DNA of 64,000 nt from Coptis chinensis (Eukaryota; Streptophyta; Magnoliopsida; Ranunculales; Ranunculaceae): assembly GCA_015680905.1 (NCBI GenBank), contig CM027378.1, forward strand, positions 86,085,501-86,149,500. The letters are read 5' to 3'. The notes beneath the pieces are model-generated. The model worked only from the letters and a program-made list of their open reading frames with translations. It had not been told where the DNA came from and ran no database searches. A program made the translations under genes and the position numbers. Below, piece by piece: positions 10,986 through 22,144 of this stretch; the first letter of the stretch is position 1, and each line of letters opens with the position of its first letter.

Positions 10986-12131
10986 TCACTCATAAAATTT
11001 CTTCAACATTCTTATGTTCCAAGGTCTCGCGATGTCCTCCCCCTTCGCAGTCTGCAACCGATAGGTCCGGCGCAGCGCCCTTCGACCCGCGATTGTATGG
11101 CCCCTCGGTTGGGGGCCTGACTTTCCGTCTTTCTCTTTTCTGGTGGCTGGGGTCACTCTTCTAAGAACGCGGTCCCCCACCTGGAACTGCCGTGGCTTCA
11201 CCCTCTTGTCATATTGCCTCTGCAATCTCCTGTGGTATGCCTCCAACTTGATGCGCGCCATATCCCTCCTTTCCTCTGTAAGGTTCAAGTCCGCAGCTAA
11301 TATAACTTCATTGACTCCTTCTTCTATGGCTCTGGTTCTAGTTGTTGCCTCCACCATCTCAACGGGAATCACCGCCTCCACTCCATAGGCCATGGCAAAT
11401 GGCAACTCTTGAGTGGAAGTTCGTGGTGTGGTTCGGTACGCCCATAGCACCTGATTCAACTCGTCTGCCCACGCCCCCTTTCGATCCTCTAACTTCTTCT
11501 TCAAATTATCCATTATAGTCTTGTTAGAGGATTCTGCCTGACCATTCCCCTCTGGATTGTAAGGAGCTGAGAATCCTTGCTTCACCTTGAATGCTTGGAG
11601 GAATTCACGTACTTTGCCCCTAGTGAACTGAGTACCGTTATCTGCAATTATGGTATGCGGCAGCCCAAATCTGCAAATTACGTTTTCCCACAAGAATTTC
11701 TTGACTTGCTCCTCCTTAACCTGCTGCAGTGCCACACCCTCAACCCATTTGGTGAAATAATCCGTCGCGGCTATCACGAACCTTCGTTTGCCACTGGCCA
11801 AGGGGAGCGGTCCAACGATATCCAGCGCCCACATGGCGAAAGGCCAAGGGCTAAACACCTTATGCAAAGACTCAGCAGGAGCGTGTATTAGCGGTGAGAA
11901 TCTTTGGCATTTCTCACATCTCTTTGCATACTCCGTTGCGTCTCGCTTCATGTGCGGCCAAAAATACCCTTGAGATAATAATCGATGTGCCGTCGTCCTA
12001 CCCGCAGAATGACTCCCACAATCCCCCTCATGAATCTCACTCAAGACCTCTTCTGCCTGTTTACGCCCAATACATTTCAATAACGGTCCACTGACATTGC
12101 GTTTGTATAAATCATCATCTATCAGAGTGTA
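10986..12131 (-). pseudogene. Retand1 integrase
   Basis: DDE integrase that inserts the cDNA into the genome. It shows the HHCC zinc finger (ending CEKCQRF), catalytic Asp in ALDIVGPL, Asp in IADNGTQF and Glu in GNGQAESSNK, and a C-terminal part ending MLKKFYE. The GPY/F-like stretch that is intact in Retand2 (GPAWEGPYVV) is garbled here around KSGPQPRGHT, suggesting a local double frameshift. A stop (TAA) at 12132-12134 separates this reading frame from the RNase H part. No chromodomain is seen. Confidence 0.9.
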
Positions 12132-12134
12132 TCT

Positions 12135-13340
12135 TTAAGACACCTGTTCCATTCTCCTTCTCTCCCGTTTGTCCTCGATCTCTGACCCCGCAAGAAAACT
12201 CTTTATGGGTTCCATCCACCCTGTCTCTTTCTCGGTGACTCCCAAAACCGCTTCACCCTCTGATGTACTTGGTTTGCTCAGCACCCTAATTTCAAAGGCT
12301 CTGCCTTCGGTTCCTGGTAGCACCGCCGCAACATATGCTAACGCGTCGGCGTGTCTGTTCTCACCGCGGCCCAGGTGAGCGAATTTGATCTGAGTAAACT
12401 TGCTAGCCTTTCTCTGTAATAGTTCTAAATATTTTGCCATCCTAGGGCACCGGATCTCAAACTCTCCGTTCATTTGACATATTACCAGGTTGGAATCTGA
12501 ATACACCGTCAATTCACTCACTCCGAGATCAGCGGCCATTTCCAACCCTGCTATCACCGCCTCGTATTCTGACTCATTATTCGAAGCTGCGAACCCCAAC
12601 TTCATCGACAATTCTAACCGGTTATTCTCTGGTGTAACCAACACCACCCCGATTCCACTTCCGATGTCGGTCGCGGATCCATCTGCGAAGACCCTCCACC
12701 CGTTTCTCATATCCCATGGGTCGAATGGGTCATGACTAGGATCGCCCTCTCGTTCCATAACCATTTCTTCTCCCCATGTAGGGTCCTCGGCTGGGAATTC
12801 TGCCAGGAATTCTGCCATAGCCTGTGCCTTCTCTGCGGTCCTGATCTGGTACTCTATGTCGTAAGAACTCAGCACTACCGCCCACTTCAACATTCTTCCT
12901 GACTTGTCCGCTTTCAAGGCCTGTTTGAGTGGCAAGTTTGTCACCACCACTACTGAGTGAGCATCGAAGTACGGTTTTAATTTCAAAGCTGAGAAAACCA
13001 ACGCCAAAGCAAATTTCTCGATCCTGCTATTTCTGGTTTCTGCATCTAACATGGTCTTGCTCTGAAAATACACCGGCCTCTCCGTCTTGTCCACCACCCT
13101 TATCAACACGGAGCTGATTGCGTACTCTGATACCCCCAAGTATAGATACAGTTTTTCACATTGCCCTGGTCGCGACAGGATAGGGGCTCTTCCCAAATAA
13201 ACCTTTAACTCCTGGAAAGCTTTTTCACACGCCTCGGTCCATTGGAAGTCAGTTGTTTTCCGCAAGAGTAGGTACAGAGGTCTACACTTGTCCGAAGATT
13301 TTGAAATGAACCTGTTGAGAGCCGCGATTCTTCCTGCCAA
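12135..13340 (-). pseudogene. Retand1 RNase H plus second archaeal-type RNase H
   Basis: The first part (AALNRFISKSSDKCRPLY, SRPGQCEKLYLYLGVSEYA, NSRIEKFALALVFSALKL) is the RNase H region attached to gypsy RT. A second RNase H follows at about residues 215-335 with all four acidic positions: Asp in VFADGSA, Glu in NNESEYEAV, Asp in VYSDSNLV, Asp in RHADALA. Two RNase H domains in tandem are a known mark of Tat-lineage elements. A TAG at 13341-13343 cuts it from the RT frame. Confidence 0.9.
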
Positions 13341-13343
13341 CCT

Positions 13344-14270
13344 CTAGACCTCCTTCACATCCTGGGGTGATTGCATCTCTACCAAAGCCCTGATCTGGTC
13401 CGGATTTGCTTCTATTCTGCGGTATGTGACGATATAACCCAAGAACTTTCCCGACGTCACCCCAAAGGTGCATTTGTCCGGGTTCAACATTAGCTTGTAT
13501 GTCCGTAGTATCGTGAACGTCTCCTTCAATCCCTCCAGATGTTCCTCCTCGGTCATACTCTTTTCCACCATGTCGTCTATGTAGATTTCCATTCCCCTTC
13601 TGATTTTGCTCTCAAACATCTTCTCTCCTATCCTCTGAAAGGTAGCCCCGGCGTTCTTCAAGCCGAAAGGCATTCGGGTATAACAGTAAACTCCCCCTTC
13701 TACTATAAACGCGGTTTTGTCTTGGTCCGGCTCATACATGAACACCTGATTATATCCCATGGACGCGTCCATGAAAGAGAAGAACTTAAACTCCGCAGTT
13801 CGATCCACCAACTCATCTATCCGCGACATTGGGTAGCAATCTTTTGGACATTGTAAATTGACATCCGTGAAATCGACACACATTCTTACTTTCACTTTCT
13901 TTTTTGGAACCGCGACAATGTTGGAGAGCCCTTCCGTGAACTTGCATTCACGAATAATCCCCACCGCTTTCAACCTATGTATCTCCTCTCGTATCCCCTG
14001 CGCATACTACGGCTTTAAGCCTCTCATCTTTTGCCGGATGGGCTTGGCCCCTTCTCTCATATGCAACCTGTGACAAGCAAATTCTGGATCCAGTCCCACC
14101 AGATCCTCTACGGACCATGCGAACACATCGTTGTTCTCAATCAACAAGGCGGTCAATTTTGCTTTCCAACTCTCCGGCAAATCGGCCCCAATAGACACCA
14201 GTTTCTCTTCTTCTCCAGTACCTACGTTCACTGTCTCAACCTCATCCATTGTCTTGGCCCCCACTGGCAC
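13344..14270 (-). pseudogene. Retand1 reverse transcriptase
   Basis: Copies element RNA into DNA. Visible motifs are RMCVDFTDVN, FSFMDASMGYNQ, RMPFGLKNAG and the catalytic YIDD in YIDDMVEKS, followed by LGYIV. The N-terminal lead-in (ENNDVFAWSVEDLVGLDPE, typical of the pol start of these elements) is in the same frame but is cut by a TAG near 14007. The core RT residues look intact. Confidence 0.92.
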
Positions 14271-14300
14271 TTCTGGGGCCGTTACCGCGATCTGTGATTG

Positions 14301-15377
14301 CTACGCCTCGTGTCCGCCCTCTTTCCGTGCCCCCTTATCTGGTGCGCGGATCAACTCTCGAACCACCACCTGGTGTATTTTCTGAGCCGCGGCTTGGTCC
14401 CCTCTTATCTCATACATTCCTCCCTTAGTCGGGAAACGGATCACTTGATAGTAGGTGGATGGAATTGCCTTCATCTCGTGAATCCATCTTCTTCCCAGGA
14501 TTGCATTAAATTGCGAAGTGGAGTCCACGACCATGAAACGGGTGAACACCGTTATCGGACCTGCAGTTACTGGTAGCTCCAGTTCCCCTATAGGTTCGGT
14601 CATGCTACCGTTGAATCCAAACAGATTGGTCCGGGGAGGCTTCAATTGTTTCTTCTCAATGTTCATTTCCTCCATCGCACCGCTAAACAACAAATCAACT
14701 AAGCTTCTGCAGTCTATTAACACCCTTTTCACCATGTAGTTACCCACTGCTATTGTTATCACCAGCGCATCCTCGTGGGGAGAGATTACCGCTTCCAGAT
14801 CCTTTGGCGTGAATTCTATCTTCCCATCCCCTTCCGTGGTTCCTGGAACTGGCCGCGGAATACTCGAGACCTCATTTATCTGCTGTAAGCTGGACGTCCT
14901 CCTTACTTTGTCCCTGTGAGCATTCCTTCCTATTGTTTCCCCACTAAAGATGACATTGATGGTTCCTAGGATCCTCGCTACGGCTGGCGCTTCTTTGACC
15001 GGATGTGCCTCCCTGATGAACTCTCTCAGCAACCCCTTTTCTATCATTCTCTCTACCAACCACTGCAATGCGAAACACTCATTGGTTCTGTGGTTTCGGA
15101 TCTTGTGGTATGCGCAAAACGGCTTCTCTTCCAATTCTCTAGGCGTGCTTCTCGGACCTTCAAAATACTGCATCCCTTTGATTAGTGGCAATATCTCCTC
15201 TAAAGTTTTGTTCAAAGGAGTTGTCGCTATATCGCGGTATGGTTTTCTCTCGCGAATGTCTCTCCTAGCCATGTCTCGACCTCTCTCAGCTTTGTGTGTC
15301 TCTTCCCTGTAAGATCCCCCCTCACAGGCCGCAGCTTTTCCTCTGTCTTTCCGGTCGTTCTGTCCTACACTATGCAC
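14301..15377 (-). pseudogene. Retand1 Gag C-terminus and aspartic protease
   Basis: Contains PFCAYHKIRNHRTNECFAL (a zinc-knuckle-like stretch) and then a retropepsin-like fold: MVKRVLID, CRSLVDLLF, LFGFNGSMTEPIGELELP and FNAILGRRWIHEM. The usual D-T/S-G active-site triad reads D-C-R here (VLIDCRS), so the protease should be dead. A stop (TAG) near 14300 separates it from the RT frame. Confidence 0.85.
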
Positions 15378-15413
15378 TGATTTCTCCGTCTTCCTAGGCT
15401 CCTTAGCAGTTCT

Positions 15414-16369
15414 CTACAGTATATCCTCATATCGTATGTACTTCTCGACCTTTGGATACAACGCATGTAACGTCATGACTTCGATTTTGGATACAGATTC
15501 GTGGACTCTAGTACCCTGCTTCAACCCATGCTGGAATGTTATTACTGCGGTGTGCTCATCCAAATTCTCCACCCTCAACGTCTCCTCCTTGAACCTACAC
15601 AAAAATTCCCTCAGTGTCTCGGCAGATTTCTGTTTGACATTGAAGAGGTCCGCGATATCCACAACTCTCCGTTTCTGATGAATGAAATGGTCCACAAATG
15701 CCTGTTCCAACTCCTCGAACTTATTTATACTGCGTGACGTCAATCGGTAATACCAATCCGAAGCTCCCCCTTTCAGACTAGCGGGGAACATCATGCAGCG
15801 GAGTTCGTCATATTTACTCTCTTGCCACAGCGGCATCTGGCGCCTAAAGTGGTGTAAAGTGGTCCAGCGGGATCACCCTTCCCGTCATATCGCTCGAACC
15901 TCGGTTGCGTAAACCTCTTCGGTACCTCGGAATTCCAAACAGAATCTGCTAGCGGGTTCTGATTAAGTCCGGCCACCACCTTCTTCACCGCCCCTTGGCT
16001 TTCTTTTTCCGCCGCCCGACTTATTTCTCTATCCTTTTCAATCATTGCCTGGATCACCTCTAGCGTGACCCCTCCCTCAAGATCACCTCTTGGCCCTTGA
16101 GGGGCTTCCTCGCTCTGTTCCCCCACCTCGCAATTCTCTAGCTCTCTAGTCCCCTCCCCTCTTTGTGTAGTTTCCCTTTCTCTTCTAAGATCTTCATTCT
16201 CCTCCCTCAATCTCGCTACTTCTTCCTGCAAGAGTCTGGTTGCCTCCGCCGTCGCGTCTTGAACTTCCTCTGGTGTTTCTTCCAACTCCACACTCAAAGC
16301 CTCTCCCTCATCGATTCCCTCTCTCACTTTTTTTGGTCTCCCTCTCCCTTTCTTAGCTATCGTTGCCAT
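15414..16369 (-). pseudogene. Retand1 Gag
   Basis: The most likely start is the ATG at 16369 (MATIAKKGRGRPKK). An acidic, coiled-coil-like N-terminal half (residues 20-130) is followed by the retrotransposon gag domain (LKGGASDWYYRL, FEELEQAFVDHFIHQKR, ETLREFLCRFKEETL). The frame shifts at about 15840-15870, so the two halves lie in different frames. Retand2 has the same layout (MAPKKVVGRPRKK start at 28805). Confidence 0.85.
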
Positions 16370-16415
16370 CCTATAACCCTTTCTTATTGTCTCTAAATCG
16401 TAGGTCACTCCGGCG

Positions 16416-16434
16416 ATCCCCACAGACGGCGCCA
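16416..16434 (-). other. Retand1 primer-binding site
   Basis: On the minus strand, two bases after the 5' LTR, TGGCGCCGTCTGTGGGGAT is found. It ends in the TGG complement of a tRNA CCA tail and is the expected primer site for minus-strand synthesis. Which tRNA pairs cannot be settled by eye. Confidence 0.8.
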
Positions 16435-16436
16435 AA

Positions 16437-16695
16437 TGTATGATCAGATTTTCTCACTACTGACTTCTTCTCTCTTCACCTCTTTCTTTTCTTTTTCACC
16501 CTTGTCTTCTTATACTTCATAACCGCTAACTGCTTCCCAATTCCACGATCTCCACCTCTCCCTTCCATAACCGCTAACCGTCCACTACGGCCTCAAGTAT
16601 CGCGGCCTGTATCCTATGCTCTCACTCTCTGGTCTCTTAAGTTACCTCGGTCTCTGGGACATGTCATCCCCATGGTCATGAATTTGGTAGATACA
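16437..16695 (-). repeat. Retand1 5' LTR
   Basis: 259-bp partner of 7057-7315, with TG...CA ends, followed at 16696-16700 by the target duplication TACCT. Confidence 0.92.
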
Positions 16696-16700
16696 TACCT

Positions 16701-17192
16701 CTTCTCTTACAATATCCAGATAACGTGCAGACATGTCAAACCGATGTCGCTCACTTTCTCCTTCCCAATGACGTTCTTACCAATCCACTGAGCTACAGCC
16801 AGTTGGTTGGTTCACAGAGATGACTATCGAGCACAATGAGAATTCGGATTGTATTGACCTTCCATGAGAGTGTCGTTCATCAATGCAGGAACTCTAGTTT
16901 ACTGGGATTCTTGCACGGTGGCGTCGAGGTGGCGTTCAGGCGTAATGCCTAGAATCTCAGCCAACTTCTCTCTCGATAATTCTCTCCTAACCCCAGCCAC
17001 CTTCATGAAAACTTTTCTACCATCCAACTCTCTCTTCTTATAGAATTGTTCAGCCAAATCGGAGTGGTAGAAATTATTTGTCGAGTACCACAACCTATTC
17101 TAATTCCTCCTAATCATCTCGTCACGAAAAAACGGTGCGAAGCGGTCGGCCGTAAAAGCTTGTTCCGGCAGAATTCTTCGTCTTAGAGCCAT
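16701..17192 (-). pseudogene. Second Athila 3' ORF, N-terminal half (split by Retand1)
   Basis: Starts with ATG at 17192 (MALRRRILPEQAF). Then come WYSTNNFYHSDLAEQFYKK, RKVFMKVAGV and SREKLAEILGITPE, a pattern like the N-terminal part of plant transposon/Athila ORF proteins. A TAG interrupts it near 17100, a further stop follows near 16890, and more lie before 16701. The reading continues on the far side of Retand1 at 7051 and below. Confidence 0.65.
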
Positions 17193-18245
17193 TAAAAGTT
17201 TTGAATTGATTTGGGGGTTTGTATGTGGTGTAGAAAACGATGTGAAATAACCCTACTTAAAAAAAACGATGGTGGTGGGAGTGCTGTTCCGCGGCAGTTC
17301 AAATATTTGTGGTTTTTCTCTAATTTTCGGTGTTGGGGATGGTGGTGGGAGTGTTTTGGGTAAGGTTTTGAATTTGGGCGTGGCTGTATTTAGGTTTCTC
17401 TTTTGTTTTTTTTTATTTTAGGTTATGGTTTTGAATTTTGTAATGGCGGTTTTGGAAGGTGAAATCGCGACTGTTATGTTGAAGATGGAGACGCATGTGC
17501 GTTGCACGTGTGTGCGAGATTGGGCCCAAGCCCAATTTGATTTTTCGATTTTTCGCACAACTTCAAACTAAATTTGTCGCTTCGTTACCGGTCTGATTTT
17601 TGCGAATGAGCTATGGAAATGATTAGGAGAGAATTTCCAATCCAATGATCCATAAAACACTCTATTCCAACTATGGATGACATATAAGAAGATGGAAAAT
17701 GACTCAAAGTGCGTGCGTATCGTAAGTTATGCGAACGAATGAACTCTAATTTCATAGATAATGTCAACCCAAATCAAAATACAATTAAACGGCCTACGCA
17801 ACACAAATGGAAAGTTTAACAATCCAGTACATAAACGAACACTCCACCCCCAAACAAATTTTTGGCAACGAAGTTTAGAAAATTTGTTTTAAAAGCGGGT
17901 CTTTTAAAGTCAGATTCCTGAGACTTCCTAAATTACTATTTTTATGATTTTAACAATTTTTATTTTTTATGAATAAGATTTAGTATAAGAAAAACAATAA
18001 AGCAATAAATGTATAATTCACACCATAGAAGAACATGACTCAAAATCCGAGAAAACATGCAAGAGTGGAAAATGTGAATTATGTTTAACGTGGACTTAGG
18101 ATCTGGTACTTACAACCACACACTCCATAAGGAGGGCCCGGTTACCTTAATGGTGCACTTACCAATATATGGAAATGAAATGAAGTACACTAATGAAAAA
18201 GGTCAGTCCTCATAGACAGGGTCCTGTAAAAGGACTTCCTCTACA
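17193..18245 (-). other. Athila spacer between pol and 3' ORFs
   Basis: No coding frame is recognised. On the minus strand it carries AAATTTGTTTGGGGGTGGAG (about 17842-17861), a polypurine-like tract. A short direct repeat, GATGGTGGTGGGAGTG, occurs twice (about 17269 and 17338). Confidence 0.5.
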
Positions 18246-21114
18246 TCAGGGGACAATAGCTCTCGAAAATATTTCAACCGTTGGCCATTGACTTGAAAAG
18301 GTACCTTGTTGTCCTTGGGATTTACCAAAGTGATTGCCCCATGAGGGGTGACTTGATAACTTAAAAGGACCGGACCAACGGGTTTTTAATTTCCCTGGAA
18401 AAATATATAGACGGGAGTTGTAAAGCAAGACTTTTTGACCTACCACAAACTCTTTACACAAGATTTGCTTATCATGAACACGTTTCATGTTAGCTTTATA
18501 ATCCTTCGCGAGATCATAAAAATCACTACGGATTTCTTCAAGCTCATTCAATTGCAACTTGCGCTTTACACCCACCTCATCGACATTGAAGTTAAGGCTT
18601 TTTATAGCCCAAATAGCACGGTGCTCTAATTTAACAGGCAAATGACAAGGTTTCCCAAATACAAGTCTAAAGGGAGACATACCTATAGGAGTTTTGAAAG
18701 CCGTCCTATATGCCCATAAGGCATCAGATAGACGCTTTATTTGACCAGTCTTTCCTATCAGAATTTACAGTTGTTTCTAATATCTTTTTTATTTCCCTAT
18801 TAGAAACTTCTACTTCTTCGCTAGTTTGTGGATGATACAGAGTTGCTACTTTGTGTGTAACTCCATACTTTTTCGCTAGAGATGCAACAACTCTGTTGAA
18901 AAAATGTGTTCCACCATCACTAATGATGGCTTTGGGAATGCCAAATTGACAGAAAATATATTCTTTAACAAAAAACACAACTGTCTTATCGTCATTCCTA
19001 CAGCAAGCCATGGCCTCTATCCATTTAGACACGTAGTCCACGACGACTAGAATATAAATGAAACTGTGGGAAACTGGAAAAGGACCCATGAAATTAATGC
19101 CCCATACGTCAAAAATTTCTACCACCATGATTGGATTCAATGGCATCATATTACGCTTCGTGATTCGCCCAAGTTGTTGGCAACGAATGCACGTCTTGCA
19201 ATGCACTTGGGAATCTTTAAAGAGATTAGGCCAATAAAACCCACATTGAAGAATTTTAACAGCTGTTTTCATACCACTAAAATGGCCACCACACTCTTTG
19301 TCATGGCAGAATGAGAGAATCTCATTATATTCCCATTGGGGAATACAACGACGAATAATCTGATCCGCACAATACTTGAAAAGGTAAGGCTCATCCCAGT
19401 AATATAGCTTAACTCTGGCCAAGAACTTCTTACGTTCATTTCTCGACCAATTATAAGGAATAACATCAGATGCTAAATAATTCACAATGTCAGCATACCA
19501 TGGAGCAAAAAAAATAGCATACAGATGCTCATCCGGAAAAGAGTCCAGTATGGAGTCAGAATCACTATCATCGTCGTTTATAAGTCTAGATAAGTGGTCG
19601 ACAACGACCACAACTACGTTTTCGACCCCTCGTTTGTCCTTTATTTCTAATGTGAATTCTTGCAGGAGAAGAATCCATCGAATTAATCTCTGCTTAGCAT
19701 CCTTCTTTGCGATAAGGTACCAAAGGGCTGCATGGTCTGTGTAAACTAGAGTCTTAGAACCAACCAAATAAGGACGAAACTTATCTAAAGCATAAACGAC
19801 AGCTAAGAATTCTTTTTCAGTAGTTGTATAATTTCTTTGAGCATCGTTTAGAGTTTTACTAGCATAATAAATAACAGTGGATATATTATCTAGTTTCTGT
19901 CCCAAGACTGCACCAACTGCATAATCACTAGCATCACACATGAGTTCGAAAGGTTTAGACCAATCGGGAGGCCGTATAATGGGCGCAGAAGTTAAGGCGG
20001 ATTTTAAAGTTTCAAAAGTTTGTTTACAGTTAAAATTAAAATCAAAGATGGCCTCCTTTAAAAGCAGATTAGTTAACGGCCTAGCTATTTTCGAAAAATC
20101 TTTGATAAAGTGCCTATAAAAACCTGCATGGCCTAGAAAGGCTCTAATATCACGGACAATCCGTGGTATAGGTAGAGTCACTATCTTATCTAGTTTTGCC
20201 TTATCTACTTCGATGCCATCACTAGATACGATGTGACCTAGTACTATGCCTTTTTTCACCATGAAGTGACATTTTTCCCAATTTAAAACGAGACTCTTCT
20301 CTTCACATCGTGTTAAAACTTTAGACAGGTTAGATAGGCATTCAATGAAAGAGTCTCCATAGATAGAAAAATCATCCATGAACACTTCCATAAAACGCTC
20401 TGCCATGTCACTAAATATATGAAGCATACACCGCTGGAAGGTACCAGGAGCATTACAAAGGCCACAAGGCATTCGTTTATAGGCGTATGTTCCAAAAGGA
20501 CATGTGAAGGTAGTCTTTTCTTGGTCAATAATATCAATAATAATTTGGAAATTGCCAGAGTAGCCATCCAAAAAACAATAAAAAGCATGACCAGCTAGAC
20601 GTTCAAGCATCTGATCTATAAAGGGTAAAGGAAAATGATCCTTTTGTGTCATGGCATTTAAACGTCTGTAATCAATAGAGATCCTCCATTTCATAGGACT
20701 ATGCGTGGCAACATATTCACTCTTGGCGTTACGTACCATGGTAATCCCTGATTTCTTTGGAACTACATGAATTGGACTTACCCATTCACTATCAGAGATT
20801 GGGTATATGATGCCCGCATCGAGTAACCGTAAGACCTCTTTCCTGACCACTTCTTTCATGGCAGGGTTTAAACGACGCTGAGGTTCGCAGTAAGTCTTTG
20901 CGTTATCCTCTAAATGGATACGATGATTGCACACATTAGGGTCAATTCCCTTAATGTCGGCTAGGGACCAACCAATCGCAGAACGATGCTCCCTAATCAC
21001 CCTGATCAACCGTGTCTCTTCCTCCTTAGATAATAGAGAAGATATAATTACCAGATGACTACCATCCGGATCAAGTTGAATATACTTTAACTCAGGAAGA
21101 AGAGGTTTAAGCAC
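18246..21114 (-). pseudogene. Athila B pol: RT, RNase H, integrase
   Basis: One long frame (18724-21114, 796 residues) plus a shifted C-terminal piece (18246-18680). It shows the lead-in [20 protein letters not shown] motifs [24 protein letters not shown] and [15 protein letters not shown], and the catalytic F-M-D-D in VFMDDFS. RNase H follows ([41 protein letters not shown]). Integrase has HHCC (ending CKTCIRC), then [18 protein letters not shown] and [14 protein letters not shown]. The first catalytic Asp of the DDE triad reads Asn (GINF), and a run of six Val interrupts the usual ENVVADHLSRL-like stretch. Motif style fits the Athila lineage. Confidence 0.92.
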
Positions 21115-21224
21115 CGGGGTGGAAGGAATATCGATAAATGCTTCTAGAGGGTCCTCATCTTGAGTAATGAATACTTGCTTAGGCAGCAGGTTTTCAAACT
21201 CTGTATATGGAGCAACCGAAGGGT

Positions 21225-21800
21225 CTACGATTTGTGTAGACTCGAAGATAGTGTTGACACTTCCTCTACGTAGGAGTCATTGACAAAATCTGAACTTCCA
21301 AAAGAAAGGAATTTATGCATATGGTTTTCTGGAAACGTGTTATTAAAGTAATCTTGAGCTAAGCTTTCGATCATGCTAACCTCTCCATCTGTAGACGAAT
21401 CTGGTAACTGTTTCATCATTTTAAAAACATTTACCTCAACCGAAAGATGGCCAAAAGACAAGGACATTGAACCATTGCGGCAGTTTATAAGCGCGTTGGC
21501 AGTCGCCAAGAAGGGATGCCCTAAGATGATCAGAATAGAGTCATTAGCGATTTCTGTATCGAGGATAACAAAATCAGCAGGATAGTAGAAATCCTGGACC
21601 TTAACAAGCACATTTTCAACTACACACTTACGGTACTTAATAATCGATCCGCTAATTACAACGTCATTTTAGTAGGTTGCATCTCTTATAGACCTATTTG
21701 TTTATATAGATAATACGGGAGTAAGTTAACACTCGCCCCCAGGTCTAGTAAAGCAGTCGTTGTGTGGGAATCTCCTAAGGTGCATTGTATAGTAGGACGA
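21225..21800 (-). pseudogene. Athila B aspartic protease
   Basis: The active-site stretch is readable at about 21720-21765 as LLDLGASVNLLP, with D-L-G-A, the form usual in Athila proteases. The later part (21225-21611) shows DFVILDTE, ILGHPFLATANALINCRNG and an acidic tail. A stop shortly after the active site, near 21690, and a frameshift before 21611 separate the two parts. It processes Gag-Pol in intact relatives. Confidence 0.8.
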
Positions 21801-22144
21801 CTAGGGTCCTTGTACTTAACGATTCCATTGTGTTACGTTAAAGTTGGAAACTATTCAGTTAAAAAGGCGTCTTTAGGAATATTTGTCGTACGCCTTTTAG
21901 TGCACAACTCTTTGAGAAACTTAGCATGGTGAGGTAATTTTTTAATTGTGTCCAGAACAGGTAAGTTTATCGTTAGATTTTTAAAAACTTTCCTAATCTC
22001 GTCGAGGTTTGTATCCCTATTTAACATAGCTAATTTCTGGGGAAACGGTGGTTTCTCTCTATATTTAGCGTATGGATCAACTGGATGTCTAACCTTTGCT
22101 TTCTATTTCTTAGGTTGTGGTTTAACTGGTACCTCTATAGGGGT

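Larger units (their letters stand above)
7057..16695 (-). mobile_element. Retand1: complete Tat/Retand-type Ty3/gypsy element
   Basis: 9,639 bp, bounded by 259-bp LTRs (7057-7315, 16437-16695) and a 5-bp target duplication TACCT. The LTRs begin TGTATGATCAG and end GTAGATACA, with two mismatches seen between them. On the minus strand the order is LTR, PBS, gag, protease, RT, RNase H, a second (archaeal-type) RNase H, integrase, PPT, LTR. This gypsy order with dual RNase H is typical of the Tat lineage. A spliced gene lies antisense between integrase and the 3' LTR, as known for the antisense ORFs of Retand elements. At least four in-frame stops and several frameshifts break gag-pol, so it is not autonomous. 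It is inserted in an Athila ORF. Confidence 0.92.
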
